Shown here one piece after another: positions 52,961-62,232 of a stretch of DNA of 64,000 nucleotides (the first letter of the stretch is position 1; the number at the start of each line of letters is the position of its first letter). Location of the stretch: positions 8,073 through 72,072 of the forward strand of contig JAEMRT010000003.1 of assembly GCA_016463225.1 (NCBI GenBank), given 5' to 3'. The stretch comes from Sphingopyxis sp. GTDB taxonomy: Bacteria > Pseudomonadota > Alphaproteobacteria > Sphingomonadales > Sphingomonadaceae. The translations under genes were made by a program, and so were the position numbers. Under the pieces are notes generated by a model, which searched no databases, was not told where the DNA came from, and saw only the letters and a program-made list of their open reading frames with translations.

Positions 52961-55858
52961 TCAGAATTGGATCTTGGCGGCGACGCGGAAAGACCGGCCG
53001 ACGACGTCGAAACGACTGCGGTTGGTTTGGGCAAAGGCGGGCACGTTGTTGCCATCGGGCCCGTTGCCGACGAGGACGGGGTCCTTGTTGAGAAGGTTGT
53101 TCACGATGAAGGTGAGGTGGCCCGTGCCGGCCATCGCCTGGAACTCGAAGTCAACCGAAGCATCGAAATAGGTCGCACCATCGATGCGGTTGTTGTTGAT
53201 CGTGCGGAATTGCGACGTGCTGGCAGGGCAGGCGCCGTCGCACTCGATCCAGTCGTTACCGTAGGTCCCGCTGGTGAAGCCGCGCGCGACTAGGTTGAAG
53301 GTGACCGGGTCGATTTCATAAAAGGCACTCAGTCGATAGACCCAGTTAGGCGAGTTATAGGTGCCGGCCGAAAGCACCCCGGCATAGTCGATGGGGAAGC
53401 TGATGCCGTCGTCGATCACATTCTTGATGTAATGCGTTACCTGGCTGTGAAGCCGTAGTTCGCCCGGGCCGATCGGTGTGGAGTAGCTTGCCTCGATATC
53501 AAAACCGCGCGTTTTCTGGGTCGCAAAGTTGATTGGCGTCAGGTCGATCGTGCTGAGTGCACCATTCACGAACTTGATGTTTGGGCAATATGCCGCGATG
53601 CCTTGATCGTAGCACAGGTCAACAGTCTGTTGCGCCGTTACGGAGCCGATCGCGTCGTCGATATCGATCGCGTAATAGTCGAAGGATGCGCTGAAACCTG
53701 GCAGGAACGGCGGGGTGAAAACGGCGCCAACGGTCCAGCTGTCGGCCACCTCAGGCTTGAGGTTCGGGTTGCCGAAGGCGTTCTGTACAAATTGCTGCGA
53801 ACCCGTAACAGGCGTATTGGCGCCGGCCGGGATGATGACCGAATTGGTACGCGCGGTACCGGCGGCGAACAGTTCCTCCAGGTTCGGTGCGCGGATGTCA
53901 TGGCTGATGTTGCCGCGCAGACGCAGAGCCTCGAATATCTGGTAACTGGCTCCAAATTTCCATGTGCCCACCCACCCGGAAGTCGAGTAATGGGTGCCGC
54001 GTGCGGCAGCATCCAGATTCATTCCGTCGAATATGGGGATGGAGAGTTCGAGGAAGCCCTCATAGACGTCATATTTGCCCTGGTTGACCCGGTAGTTGCC
54101 ATAGAGCCAGCCGGAGTTGTGGACTGGGTCCACTTCGCCGTTGATCTGCTCGCGGCGCCACTCAACACCCGTTGCGAACGCAACGTCTCCAGCTGGGAGC
54201 GCAAAGAGATCGCCCGAAAGGGTGCTAGCAGCGACATCCTGCTTGATCGTCTGGTGACGCAACGGCTGGAATCCGTCGAAGAAGATATAGTCGAGCGCCT
54301 CCTGTGACGGACCTTCCGTGCCGAGACGATCGATCGGTACGCATCCGTTGGCCGGGTTGGTCAAGGTGGAGCGACACACGATCCTCCCATCGGGCGCAAA
54401 GACGGCGTCCTGCGCCAACGCCATGCGCGCGTTCTGCCAGGTATTGGTCAGAGCTTCGCGCGTCTTGGTCACGCCCTTCTGGTAGTAGGCATCCCAGGAC
54501 ATTGCAGATCCGAACAGGCTGACGTTGCCCTTTGCTCCGGCTACGAGGCGGTACACGGCGCGCTTGTTATCGCTGCCCGGAAGCGGGAAGCCCGCGTTTG
54601 AGGTGCCGATGGTGATCGAGGGGAGGTTCCGCGCGGCCATCGTCGCTGCAATCGCGGGATACTGGCTGCGAAGATAGGCGTTGTCCGCGAGGATCGAAAC
54701 GCCGGTGCTCGGCGTCTGCTGATAAGAGCTGGCACTGACCGAACGGTTATAAGAGAATTGACCGAAGATCTCGATGTCGGGTGTGACGTCGAAGGCAACG
54801 CGTTGAAACACGCTCAGACGCTCGTCCAGCGGCACCAGCGTGTTCGTACCTGCGTGACCGGAAAGCGTCGTCTTCCAATCGCCGCCGATCATCCAGGGGC
54901 CCGCGATCGTCCCAAAGGTCAGTTGCGCGGTCTGACCTTCGCCAAGGAAATAGGTGCCCCGCAGCGGACCGCTGGTGATCAGGCCGCCCGTCGTATAACC
55001 GGAGGGCCCGATCCCACCGGCAACCAGTCGTTGGGGCTGGCCGTTGGTGCCGTTATATGCCGGGTTGTTGATTTGGAAATAGCCGCTGTCGTTCCAGCCG
55101 CGGTTGATCCCTTCCTCACGGTCCTGATGGAACCACGAGACATTGGTCAGAAGGTGCAGCCGGTCGCCGAGCAGCGAAAACCCGGCCGTCCCCGAGAGGC
55201 GGTAGTTAAAGGCGTCGCCATAGGTTGAGACGCCGGTGTCCGCGGAAAGCTTCACGCCGTCGAAGCCGGTATCGAGGATGAAATTGACGACGCCGCCCAC
55301 GGCGTCCGAACCATAAGCGGCGGAGGCGCCACCGGTAATGACCTCGACACGCTTAACCAGATCCTGCGGAATCGTGTTGATGTCGACCGTGCCGCCAACA
55401 CTCGAAGCGACCGAGCGTTGACCGTCGACGAGGATCAGCGTGCGACCGACGCCGAGCCCGCGCAGGCCGATAGAATTGATGCCGGCGGCGGCACTGGATA
55501 AGCCGCCCGACGACGAACCTGAGGTATTGCTGCCGGCAATCGCGGGTAGCTGGTTGACGAAATCAGAGATGTTGGCCGGCGACTGCGCTGCGATGTCGGA
55601 TTCACCCAGGACTGCGACGGGCGTTGGCGCACTATAGCCGTCACGCACAATGCGCGAACCGGTGACGACGATGCTGCTCGTCGGCTCCTCGGCAATCTCG
55701 CCAGCGGGGGCGGATATTTCCTGTGCCATAGCCGGCGCGATCGAGAGTAACGGCGCCGCCGAAGCCAGCAGCATCTGGATCGCCGCTTTTCGCGACATGT
55801 TTCGTACGGTCGAAGTTCGCCCCCCTTCTGCCGTGCTCTTGTACGTGACCCCTTGCAT
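52961..55858 (-). CDS. TonB-dependent receptor of the M20 operon
   Basis: The 965-aa protein has a longer N-terminus with the signal segment IQMLLASAAPLLSIAPAMAQ, a TonB-box region (TSSIVVTGSRIV), plug motifs (GLRGLGVGRTLILVDGQRS, VKRVEVITGGASAAYGSDAV) and a barrel ending in FRVAAKIQF. The start at 55858 has GGGAG 7 bases before it; an ATG at 55798 lies nearer the signal peptide but lacks a site. Its partner hydrolases suggest uptake of N-acyl amino acids or peptide-like compounds. Confidence 0.9.
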   Translation of the reverse strand: MQGVTYKSTAEGGRTSTVRNMSRKAAIQMLLASAAPLLSIAPAMAQEISAPAGEIAEEPTSSIVVTGSRIVRDGYSAPTPVAVLGESDIAAQSPANISDFVNQLPAIAGSNTSGSSSGGLSSAAAGINSIGLRGLGVGRTLILVDGQRSVASSVGGTVDINTIPQDLVKRVEVITGGASAAYGSDAVGGVVNFILDTGFDGVKLSADTGVSTYGDAFNYRLSGTAGFSLLGDRLHLLTNVSWFHQDREEGINRGWNDSGYFQINNPAYNGTNGQPQRLVAGGIGPSGYTTGGLITSGPLRGTYFLGEGQTAQLTFGTIAGPWMIGGDWKTTLSGHAGTNTLVPLDERLSVFQRVAFDVTPDIEIFGQFSYNRSVSASSYQQTPSTGVSILADNAYLRSQYPAIAATMAARNLPSITIGTSNAGFPLPGSDNKRAVYRLVAGAKGNVSLFGSAMSWDAYYQKGVTKTREALTNTWQNARMALAQDAVFAPDGRIVCRSTLTNPANGCVPIDRLGTEGPSQEALDYIFFDGFQPLRHQTIKQDVAASTLSGDLFALPAGDVAFATGVEWRREQINGEVDPVHNSGWLYGNYRVNQGKYDVYEGFLELSIPIFDGMNLDAAARGTHYSTSGWVGTWKFGASYQIFEALRLRGNISHDIRAPNLEELFAAGTARTNSVIIPAGANTPVTGSQQFVQNAFGNPNLKPEVADSWTVGAVFTPPFLPGFSASFDYYAIDIDDAIGSVTAQQTVDLCYDQGIAAYCPNIKFVNGALSTIDLTPINFATQKTRGFDIEASYSTPIGPGELRLHSQVTHYIKNVIDDGISFPIDYAGVLSAGTYNSPNWVYRLSAFYEIDPVTFNLVARGFTSGTYGNDWIECDGACPASTSQFRTINNNRIDGATYFDASVDFEFQAMAGTGHLTFIVNNLLNKDPVLVGNGPDGNNVPAFAQTNRSRFDVVGRSFRVAAKIQF

Positions 55859-56468
55859 CGTAAAACTCCCTGCGGCCTGATCCCTGTCTGCCGTAGGCGT
55901 CCCATCCCATGAAAATGGTAGGTACGAGCTTGGTCACACCGGCGAAGTGCCGGTCAGCGGAACACCCCGCCGTTTTCCCATCGTTTCGACCTAACCCCGC
56001 AGCAATTGCGAGGACCATCCGTCGGAAGTGCCCGTTGGCATCGTGGCCGCCGGTGCTCCTTACCGAGCGACTGCGATCTTAGCTGGAAGCAGGCGGGCGA
56101 TCTCACGAAAGATGAAGTGCATCGGGCCCCGTTATGACCGATTCTGTCCTCAAAAGCGGATACTGTATTAAAATTGTGCGCGCCATCGGCCCAAATCGCA
56201 ATTTGCGATTAACTCGAGCGAAGTGATTCGGAAAGCAGCGCAACGCGTCGCTTACACGCCAAAAGCCAATGAAGCTGACGCAAGCAGAGACAGTTTCCTG
56301 CAAGTTTTTCGCTTATTGTATGGGAATTCAGCGCGCGAAGCCTTGGGCCTAGCGACTAGTTCGGGGATGCTCCCCTTTGATATCTTTTGGTCTCGCCATC
56401 ACGCATCGACCCGTCCGGGCAAGTTGCCGATTTGGCGATACCGGAGAGCTCGACGGGCTAGCGACGGG
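55859..56468. other. Intergenic region, no gene seen
   Basis: About 610 bases upstream of the TonB receptor and downstream of the GST gene. It should contain the promoter of the receptor operon. Open frames here look like chance. No repeat or strong hairpin was noticed. Confidence 0.5.
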
Positions 56469-57116
56469 TTAACTCGTTACCTCGCCCGGCCAAGCCAAAT
56501 CTTCTTGTTTCAGCGCGCTTGCAATCGACGGTCGCGCCGCGAGGCGGTCGCCGAAAGCCGCGAGCCGATGTAGCGGAGGGAGTTTTCCGTCAAGAACGGG
56601 TCGACGCGACCATAATATGAAGACGAAGAGATAGAGATCGCAAAAGCTGAAGCGATCGCCGAGAGCATAGGGACCGTCTCCCAAGCGCTCATCGAGCAGC
56701 GTCAGAACGCTGCGCAGAGTTCCCAGGCCCGTCGATAAAACATCCCGCTGGGCGTCATCCGTCGCGGCGAAGCGGTTGGGGCGAAAGATTGGTCGAAATG
56801 CGACATGCACTGTGCTCGAAAGCAGTGCGAGCCATTCCAGTCCGCGCGCATGCTCGAGGCCAGATCTGGGGAGAAGCTCGCGCTCTGGAACTAGATCCGC
56901 AATGTAATGGAGGATCGCAACATTCTCGGTGAGTATCTCATCGCCGATTTGCAGCGCCGGTATCCGCGCCCAAGGATTTTTCTGGCGATATTCGGAAGAG
57001 TATTGGACCTCTTTACGGAGATCGACGAGCTCGACCTGATATTCGAGACCCGCCTCTTCGAGCGCGGCATGCGACGCCAGCGAACAGGAACCTGGATTAT
57101 AGTAGAGTTTCAACAT
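56469..57116 (-). CDS. Glutathione S-transferase
   Basis: The 215-aa protein has an N-terminal thioredoxin-like domain (MLKLYYNPGSCSLASHAALE, QKNPWARIPALQIGDEILTE, NVAILHYIADLVP) and an all-helical C-terminal domain (LGDGPYALGDRFSFCDLYLF). Ser or Cys in GSCSLASH is the likely catalytic residue, as in beta-class bacterial GSTs. It lies at the edge of a pcp/lin-like cluster and could handle chlorinated or quinone intermediates. A role as a dehalogenase is not shown by sequence. Confidence 0.88.
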   Translation of the reverse strand: MLKLYYNPGSCSLASHAALEEAGLEYQVELVDLRKEVQYSSEYRQKNPWARIPALQIGDEILTENVAILHYIADLVPERELLPRSGLEHARGLEWLALLSSTVHVAFRPIFRPNRFAATDDAQRDVLSTGLGTLRSVLTLLDERLGDGPYALGDRFSFCDLYLFVFILWSRRPVLDGKLPPLHRLAAFGDRLAARPSIASALKQEDLAWPGEVTS

Positions 57117-57423
57117 CGCATGGCCTTCCGCGAATGATCTGGTTGCGTGCCGGTCGGCATGTCTGCCGCCGCATGGCTTATTCCGGGTATGTCGCGGATC
57201 GCGGGCAAGCCAAATGCTGAAGGCGGATCGGGCCTATCTGCCCGGCCGATAGGCCCATCGTTCTGTCTCGACTAAGATAATCGAGTGAATTTCGAAAGAT
57301 CGCTCCGGCCGAGCCCGGCCGAGAGAGAATTGTAGCAGAAGCACGGCGATCCATCGACGACTGATTGACACCAGCGGCGATCGGAATGGGCTGGCAAAGC
57401 ATGTTGGGAGACGGGGCTTTCCG
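57117..57423. other. Divergent intergenic region, GST and FolB-like gene
   Basis: About 310 bases between the divergent GST and FolB-like genes. No clear promoter, repeat or RNA was recognised. Confidence 0.4.
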
Positions 57424-57858
57424 ATGAACGAGCAAATTACAATCTTTCCTGACATCGGCGACGGATATCGGTGTCTGCTGAACACGCGACTATGGGTGCG
57501 TGCCGAGCAGGTCTCGCTCCAGGCGAGCGTTGGCATCTATCGGGGCGAGAAATGCAGTCGCCAGACGATCCTGCTAAATATCGCCGCCGAAGTTTCTGAA
57601 CCCGACGACGATCGGATTGCCGAAACCGTCGATTATCGTACGTTGGTCGACGCGGCCGAGCGCCTCGCTGCCGAAGGCCATTTCGAGCTGATTGAAACTT
57701 TCATCTGCGAACTGGGCCGGCGCATTATTGGTATCGAACGGGTCAATGCGGTCGATCTCGAACTGTACAAGCCAGCGGCGATCCCGCCCGCCATGGCATC
57801 GGTTCGCTATCAGATCGCCAAACCCGATGAGCGAGAGATCGCCGGAGACTGGCCGTGA
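57424..57858 (+). CDS. folB: Dihydroneopterin aldolase (FolB) family protein
   Basis: The 144-aa protein has the FolB pattern: LQASVGIYRGEKCSRQTILL, ETVDYRTLVDAAERLAAEGH, FELIETFICELGRRI and VNAVDLELYKPAAIP. FolB makes 6-hydroxymethyl-dihydropterin in folate synthesis. The Glu in FELIET and the Lys in YKPAAI match the catalytic positions. Its place beside PurU suggests a folate-linked C1 function in this cluster, though it may be only a spare paralogue. Confidence 0.8.
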   Translation: MNEQITIFPDIGDGYRCLLNTRLWVRAEQVSLQASVGIYRGEKCSRQTILLNIAAEVSEPDDDRIAETVDYRTLVDAAERLAAEGHFELIETFICELGRRIIGIERVNAVDLELYKPAAIPPAMASVRYQIAKPDEREIAGDWP

Positions 57859-57990
57859 CAATCGCAACCAGTCAGCCATCGACCAGCTTGGAAGCAGAAT
57901 CTTTCGGCGCCGCGATCTGAACTGCAGCAGCGACCGTGCGGACGGGCGCCATCGCAAATCCGGGTCTAAGCTTTGCCAAGGAGGCACCAG

Positions 57991-58626
57991 ATGTCGCGCG
58001 ATCAGGCAATCGTCATTCGTTATGACAATCCCGACGCCGCTGGCAAAGGCCGCGAACTTGTCTATTTTCATGGTCGCGGCAGTAGCGAACGCGAGGCAGG
58101 GATGGCCCTCTCGCTTTTCGGGAATGCCAACGTGCGCTCCTATCGAGGGCCAATCGCACAAGGTGCCGGATTTGCATGGTTCCTCAATGCCGGAATCGGC
58201 GAGGCGATCCCCGAGAGCCTAGCCGCTGAAGTCAGGAAGGTGGGTGCATGGATCGCCGCCGATACGGGCCGCCGACGTCCATGGCTTTGCGGCTTCAGCA
58301 ATGGCGCAGCGATGGCGAGCGCCCTACTGCTGGACGAGCCCGATGCCTATGCCGGGCTTCTCATGATCGGCGGCTGTTTTGCCGTTGGAGATGCGGAGCT
58401 TCCCACGGGCGGCCTTGCCGGCAAACCCATCCTTTTCTGCCGCGGCAAATTCGATGAGGTCATTCCCAACAGGAAATTCGAACAGGCAGAGACCTACCTA
58501 AGGGACCGTAGTGGCGCCCACGTGACCTTTTTCGATTATGAAGGGGGTCACGAGCTACCGTTGACAATCACGACCTCAGTACGCGCATGGCTTGCCGCGG
58601 AGGAGCGCGCTGGGCCGATCGAATAG
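57991..58626 (+). CDS. Alpha/beta hydrolase (serine esterase / dienelactone hydrolase-like)
   Basis: The 211-aa protein has the alpha/beta-hydrolase core: ELVYFHGRGSSEREAGMAL (oxyanion loop), nucleophile Ser in LCGFSNGAAMA, acid Asp in GKFDEVIPN and His in EGGHELPL. AAGGAGG 6 bases before the ATG is a perfect ribosome site. Length and motifs match carboxylesterase/phospholipase- and dienelactone-hydrolase-like enzymes. In a ring-cleavage cluster it may open a lactone or ester, which is inference. Confidence 0.82.
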   Translation: MSRDQAIVIRYDNPDAAGKGRELVYFHGRGSSEREAGMALSLFGNANVRSYRGPIAQGAGFAWFLNAGIGEAIPESLAAEVRKVGAWIAADTGRRRPWLCGFSNGAAMASALLLDEPDAYAGLLMIGGCFAVGDAELPTGGLAGKPILFCRGKFDEVIPNRKFEQAETYLRDRSGAHVTFFDYEGGHELPLTITTSVRAWLAAEERAGPIE

Positions 58627-58630
58627 AGGC

Positions 58631-59689
58631 TCAACAGGCCACTGGCGGAAGCCCATCGAGCGCATGTTCGAGAAGATGCGTGATCCCTTCTTCGGTGATC
58701 GGCCTTGGATTGGGGTAGGGATTGGAGACGGCAAGCTTTGCTGCGATCGCAACGCCTTCACGCGGCATTCCCAGCTTCGCCAGCGACATCTCCGCGCCTA
58801 GCCCGGCCGCCAGCTCGTACAGCCGTGTCGCGGGATCGCCACCGCCTAGCGCGCGCGACGCGCGCTCCATCGCCTCCGGAACGGCTGGAGCGTTGTACGC
58901 GATCGCATGCGGCAGCACGGCCGTGTGAGTCTGCGCATGCGGCATGTCGAACGAACCCCCAAGCGTGTGGCAAAGCTTGTGATGCAGCGCTACGCTCGCC
59001 GCGCCAAGTACGCTGCCGGCGAGCCAGCAACCATAGAGCGCCTCGGCTCGGGCCGCGGCATTTGTGGGATCCTTGTGGATCACGGGGAGGCTTGCAGCCA
59101 GCGCCCGAATGCTGTCCTCGGCCATGAGGGTAACAATCGGATTGCCGTCGAAGGCATATAAGCCTTCCATGGAATGGGCGATGGCGTTGAGACCGCTAGC
59201 GATCGACATGCCGACTGGCAGCGTCAATGTCAGCTCCGGATCATAGATCACCGCTTTCGGAAGTACGCGGCGGTCGCGGCCGGTCGTCTTGACCCCATTC
59301 TCCGTGAGCCCCCAGATCGGAGTGACTTCGGAACCCGCATAAGTAGTCGGAATGGCAAGCGTCGGTAGCTCAAGCCGAAGAGCCAGCGCCTTGGCAAGGC
59401 CGATCGTCGAGCCGCCGCCAAGCGCGACAACACAATCCGCCTTGAGCTCGACCGCACGCGCCACCGCGGCGTCGACGGTCGGTACCGGCACATGCATGAC
59501 CGCATCGGTGAAGAGGCCTGCCGCCATCGGCCCAAGCCCGTCGGCGAGCGCGGCGGCATCCGCCTTTTGTTCGGGTGTCGAGAGAACGAGCGCACGTGTC
59601 CCGATCCGATTCAGTTCCTCGTTGACCCTGCCAAGTGTTCCGGCCCCGAAGATTACGCGATAGGGGTGCGGTTCGAATATGAATTGCAC
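58631..59689 (-). CDS. Maleylacetate reductase (PcpE/LinF-like)
   Basis: The 352-aa protein belongs to the iron-type alcohol dehydrogenase superfamily and looks like maleylacetate reductase: FIFEPHPYRVIFGAGTLG, CVVALGGGSTIGLAKALAL (NADH binding), IPTTYAGSEVTPIWGLTENG, and His motifs GLNAIAHSMEGLY and HHKLCHTLGGSFDMPHAQTH. It would reduce maleylacetate to 3-oxoadipate, the end of the (chloro)hydroquinone pathway. GTG start at 59689 with GAGGA 6 bases before it. LinF has the same length. Its stop lies 2 bases from the convergent hydrolase stop. Confidence 0.9.
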   Translation of the reverse strand: MQFIFEPHPYRVIFGAGTLGRVNEELNRIGTRALVLSTPEQKADAAALADGLGPMAAGLFTDAVMHVPVPTVDAAVARAVELKADCVVALGGGSTIGLAKALALRLELPTLAIPTTYAGSEVTPIWGLTENGVKTTGRDRRVLPKAVIYDPELTLTLPVGMSIASGLNAIAHSMEGLYAFDGNPIVTLMAEDSIRALAASLPVIHKDPTNAAARAEALYGCWLAGSVLGAASVALHHKLCHTLGGSFDMPHAQTHTAVLPHAIAYNAPAVPEAMERASRALGGGDPATRLYELAAGLGAEMSLAKLGMPREGVAIAAKLAVSNPYPNPRPITEEGITHLLEHALDGLPPVAC

Positions 59690-60180
59690 GGAATTTCCTC
59701 TCAGACCGGGCGGGCATCCCTCGCGCGTGCAGCGCAATCGGAGAACCGCCTTCCTTCCCAAGAGATAGAAGAACGGGGCGTCGCTGCCCAGCCGGGCAGC
59801 TCGTTGATCGGGCGCCATGCCAGCGGCTTCGGTGAGGGAATCTCTCGTGCCTGCACGGCTCAGAATTTGGCAATCCAATCCGAAGGATTTGTTATCACAT
59901 TGAATTACATATAGATTTGTCGCTTCAATTTTCGAAGCCGAATTGGCGGCGGGGCCGCTTGGGTGGCCACGTGTGCCTGTTATCCGCAATCCGAATTGAT
60001 TCTATTCATGGCTGGAGCGGTCGAGGGGTGGATATTCGCAGTCAAACTATCCGCAAAATGGAAGGGGCAAAGCCGTTGTACGGACCGTTCGCGGTCTTGC
60101 CTTTGACCCCATTGTGGCTTGATTAGAACGCCACAAGTCCGTCGGTCGACGGATAGCTCAAAATATAGGCGGGATGTGGC
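59690..60180. other. Divergent intergenic region with a LysR-type box
   Basis: About 490 bases between the maleylacetate reductase and purU genes. It contains the dyad CTTCAATTTTCGAAG (59923-59937), listed separately. No small gene with convincing features was seen. Confidence 0.5.
59923..59937. promoter_or_regulatory. LysR-type dyad TTC-N7-GAA (site 2)
   Basis: CTTCAATTTTCGAAG is a perfect CTTC/GAAG dyad with a seven-base centre. PcpR in pentachlorophenol degraders is described as using ATTC-N7-GAAT. It lies between the divergent maleylacetate reductase and purU genes. Confidence 0.5.
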
Positions 60181-61038
60181 GTGTCTTCAGAGGAAATTCT
60201 CAAATTATCGTGTCCGGACCGACCCGGCATCGTGTCCGCAGTCAGCACGGCGCTTTTTGACAGCGGTGCAAACATCACCGAGGCGCAACAGTTCGACGAT
60301 CCGGAAACCGGGCGCTTTTTCATGCGCGTCGTTGCCAACTTCGAAAGTGATGGCAGCGGGGCCTTCCGCAGCACGTTCGCCGTCATCGCCGAGCGATATG
60401 AAATGGACTGGTCGCTTCGTCCGATCAACCAGCGCCGGAAAGTGGTCGCGCTCGTATCGAAGTTCGATCATTGCCTAGGGCATCTCCTCTACGGGAGCCG
60501 GATCGGTGAAATCGACATGGACGTTGTCGCGATCATTTCGAACCATCCGAAAGAGGCGCTCACTATAAGGTCGTGGCTGGAGGATATCCCTTACCACTAT
60601 CTTCCAATCACCAAGGATACGAAGGCCGAGCAAGAAGCGAGAATCAAACAGGTGATCGATGCTTCGGGCGCCGAGCTTGTCGTCCTCGCTCGCTATATGC
60701 AGATCCTTTCCGATGACCTGGCCGCGTTTCTGTCGGGGCGATGCATCAATATCCACCATAGCTTTTTGCCCGGGTTCAAAGGTGCCAAGCCCTATCATCA
60801 AGCGCATTCGCGCGGCGTGAAGATGATTGGAGCCACTGCGCACTATGTCACTGCCGATCTCGACGAAGGGCCGATCATCCACCAGGATGTCGAGTTGGTG
60901 TCCCATGCCGAAACTCCCGACGATCTGGTACGCAAGGGCCGGAGCATCGAACAGCGCGTGCTGTCGCGCGCTGTTCTCTATCATGTCCAAGACCGGGTTT
61001 TCATCAACGACGGCAAGACCGTCGTCTTTCGAGACTGA
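60181..61038 (+). CDS. purU: Formyltetrahydrofolate deformylase
   Basis: The 285-aa enzyme hydrolyses 10-formyl-THF to formate and THF. An N-terminal ACT domain ([18 protein letters not shown]) is followed by the formyltransferase-like domain with [20 protein letters not shown] and [16 protein letters not shown], which carry the catalytic His and Asp. The GTG start begins the ACT domain; the ribosome site is weak. PurU supplies formate for the formate dehydrogenase at 20-28 kb, and in Sphingobium it is used to free THF after demethylation of methoxy-aromatics. Whether that happens here is unknown. Confidence 0.93.
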   Translation: MSSEEILKLSCPDRPGIVSAVSTALFDSGANITEAQQFDDPETGRFFMRVVANFESDGSGAFRSTFAVIAERYEMDWSLRPINQRRKVVALVSKFDHCLGHLLYGSRIGEIDMDVVAIISNHPKEALTIRSWLEDIPYHYLPITKDTKAEQEARIKQVIDASGAELVVLARYMQILSDDLAAFLSGRCINIHHSFLPGFKGAKPYHQAHSRGVKMIGATAHYVTADLDEGPIIHQDVELVSHAETPDDLVRKGRSIEQRVLSRAVLYHVQDRVFINDGKTVVFRD

Positions 61039-61119
61039 ATTCAGTATTGCGGCCTTCGGCGAAGGGAGGTTCGCCCCGAACGAATAGGCCGGTGCGATGG
61101 AATCCGCAGACGCCCGCGA

Positions 61120-62016
61120 CTAGTGGCTCAGACCCCGCATGCGGCTAAGGATGGTGCGCAACCAGCGATTGCCAGGGTCCTCGTGAAAGCGTTCGTGCCA
61201 ATATTGCTTCACCGTGAAGCCCGGCAAAGTGATCGGGGGCTGCAAGATGCGCACCCTCTCAGCTTTGAGTAGGCCGGTGAGCCTCGACGGTGCCGTGAGG
61301 ATGAGTTCCGACTGCTCAGCGATATGGGCGCTTAGTAGGAAATTTTCGGCCATAACAGTGATGTTGGCGGTTCCCACCATCTTCCGCAGCATCTTCTCAA
61401 CATCCTCATGCACATGACCGAGATGGCGGCCGTCGACGAGAATGTGCCGGGCGGCCTTGAACCGGCTGACGGTTAGTCGACCTTCGGGAAGATAGCTGCG
61501 CGGGACGACGCATACATATTCCTCGGTAAACAGCGCCTGTTCCAACACCCCCGCAAAGAGTGCGGGAAAGCTCCCGATTGCGACATCGACTTCGCCGGTC
61601 TCGAGGCGGGCGATGAGTTTCTCGCCGCCGAGCGGCACCGCCTTGAAGCGAACGCGCGGTGCGATCGGCCGCACCCATTCCACAAGGCGCGGCAGAACGA
61701 GCAGATGCCCCACGTCCGAGGCGGCGATATTAAAATTCCGGTCGGACAGCGAAGGGTCAAATTCCGTATGACCGCTGAGCCGCGTCCGATACAGTTCAAG
61801 CGCCTGCGAAACGGCCACCATCGCCGAGATGGCGACCGAAGTGGGCTCGAGACCGTTGCGGGTCCGAACGAACAGCTGGTTGCCGAAATGCTCGCGCAGC
61901 TGCTTAAGATAGCGGCTCAATGTCGGCTGCGGCACGTCCAGTGCCTCGGCAGCACCGCTTACGCTCTTCGTTCGCATGATGGCCTCGAAGACCGTCAAAT
62001 GCAGGAACGACAACAT
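61120..62016 (-). CDS. LysR-type regulator, LinR/PcpR-like
   Basis: The 298-aa protein has an N-terminal HTH (FLHLTVFEAIMRTKSVSGAA, LDVPQPTLSRYLKQLREHFG) and a two-lobe effector domain. It is divergent from the LinE/PcpA-like dioxygenase gene, and this order (LysR, ring cleavage enzyme, dehalogenase) is that of linR-linE-linD in lindane degraders. The effector would be a hydroquinone or its chlorinated form, by analogy. An ATG at 62016 starts the HTH domain; the frame extends to 62082 without added features. Confidence 0.87.
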   Translation of the reverse strand: MLSFLHLTVFEAIMRTKSVSGAAEALDVPQPTLSRYLKQLREHFGNQLFVRTRNGLEPTSVAISAMVAVSQALELYRTRLSGHTEFDPSLSDRNFNIAASDVGHLLVLPRLVEWVRPIAPRVRFKAVPLGGEKLIARLETGEVDVAIGSFPALFAGVLEQALFTEEYVCVVPRSYLPEGRLTVSRFKAARHILVDGRHLGHVHEDVEKMLRKMVGTANITVMAENFLLSAHIAEQSELILTAPSRLTGLLKAERVRILQPPITLPGFTVKQYWHERFHEDPGNRWLRTILSRMRGLSH

Positions 62017-62100
62017 GATCGACTCTACTGCCCCCACAAGCTCACTCTCTCCTCCATCGGAGAGAAAGCGACACTTCTTCAAGCGCCATCCTCATCCATT

Positions 62101-62115
62101 TTTCGAATAGAGAAC
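62101..62115. promoter_or_regulatory. LysR-type dyad TTC-N7-GAA (site 1)
   Basis: TTTCGAATAGAGAAC contains TTC-N7-GAA (62102-62114), a T-N11-A box, in the gap between the divergent LysR and dioxygenase genes. It overlaps a second dyad, GAAT-N7-ATTC (62105-62119). It is the expected place for the regulator. Confidence 0.55.
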
Positions 62116-62232
62116 ATTCACGAAGGCACGTGGAGCGGCCCCGGTCACGGTGCTATTTCAGACGAGGATGCTGCGACGGATCGGGCGGATAGCTCGCTGC
62201 GCAGTTCAAACCAATAATTTTGGAGAGCGATC

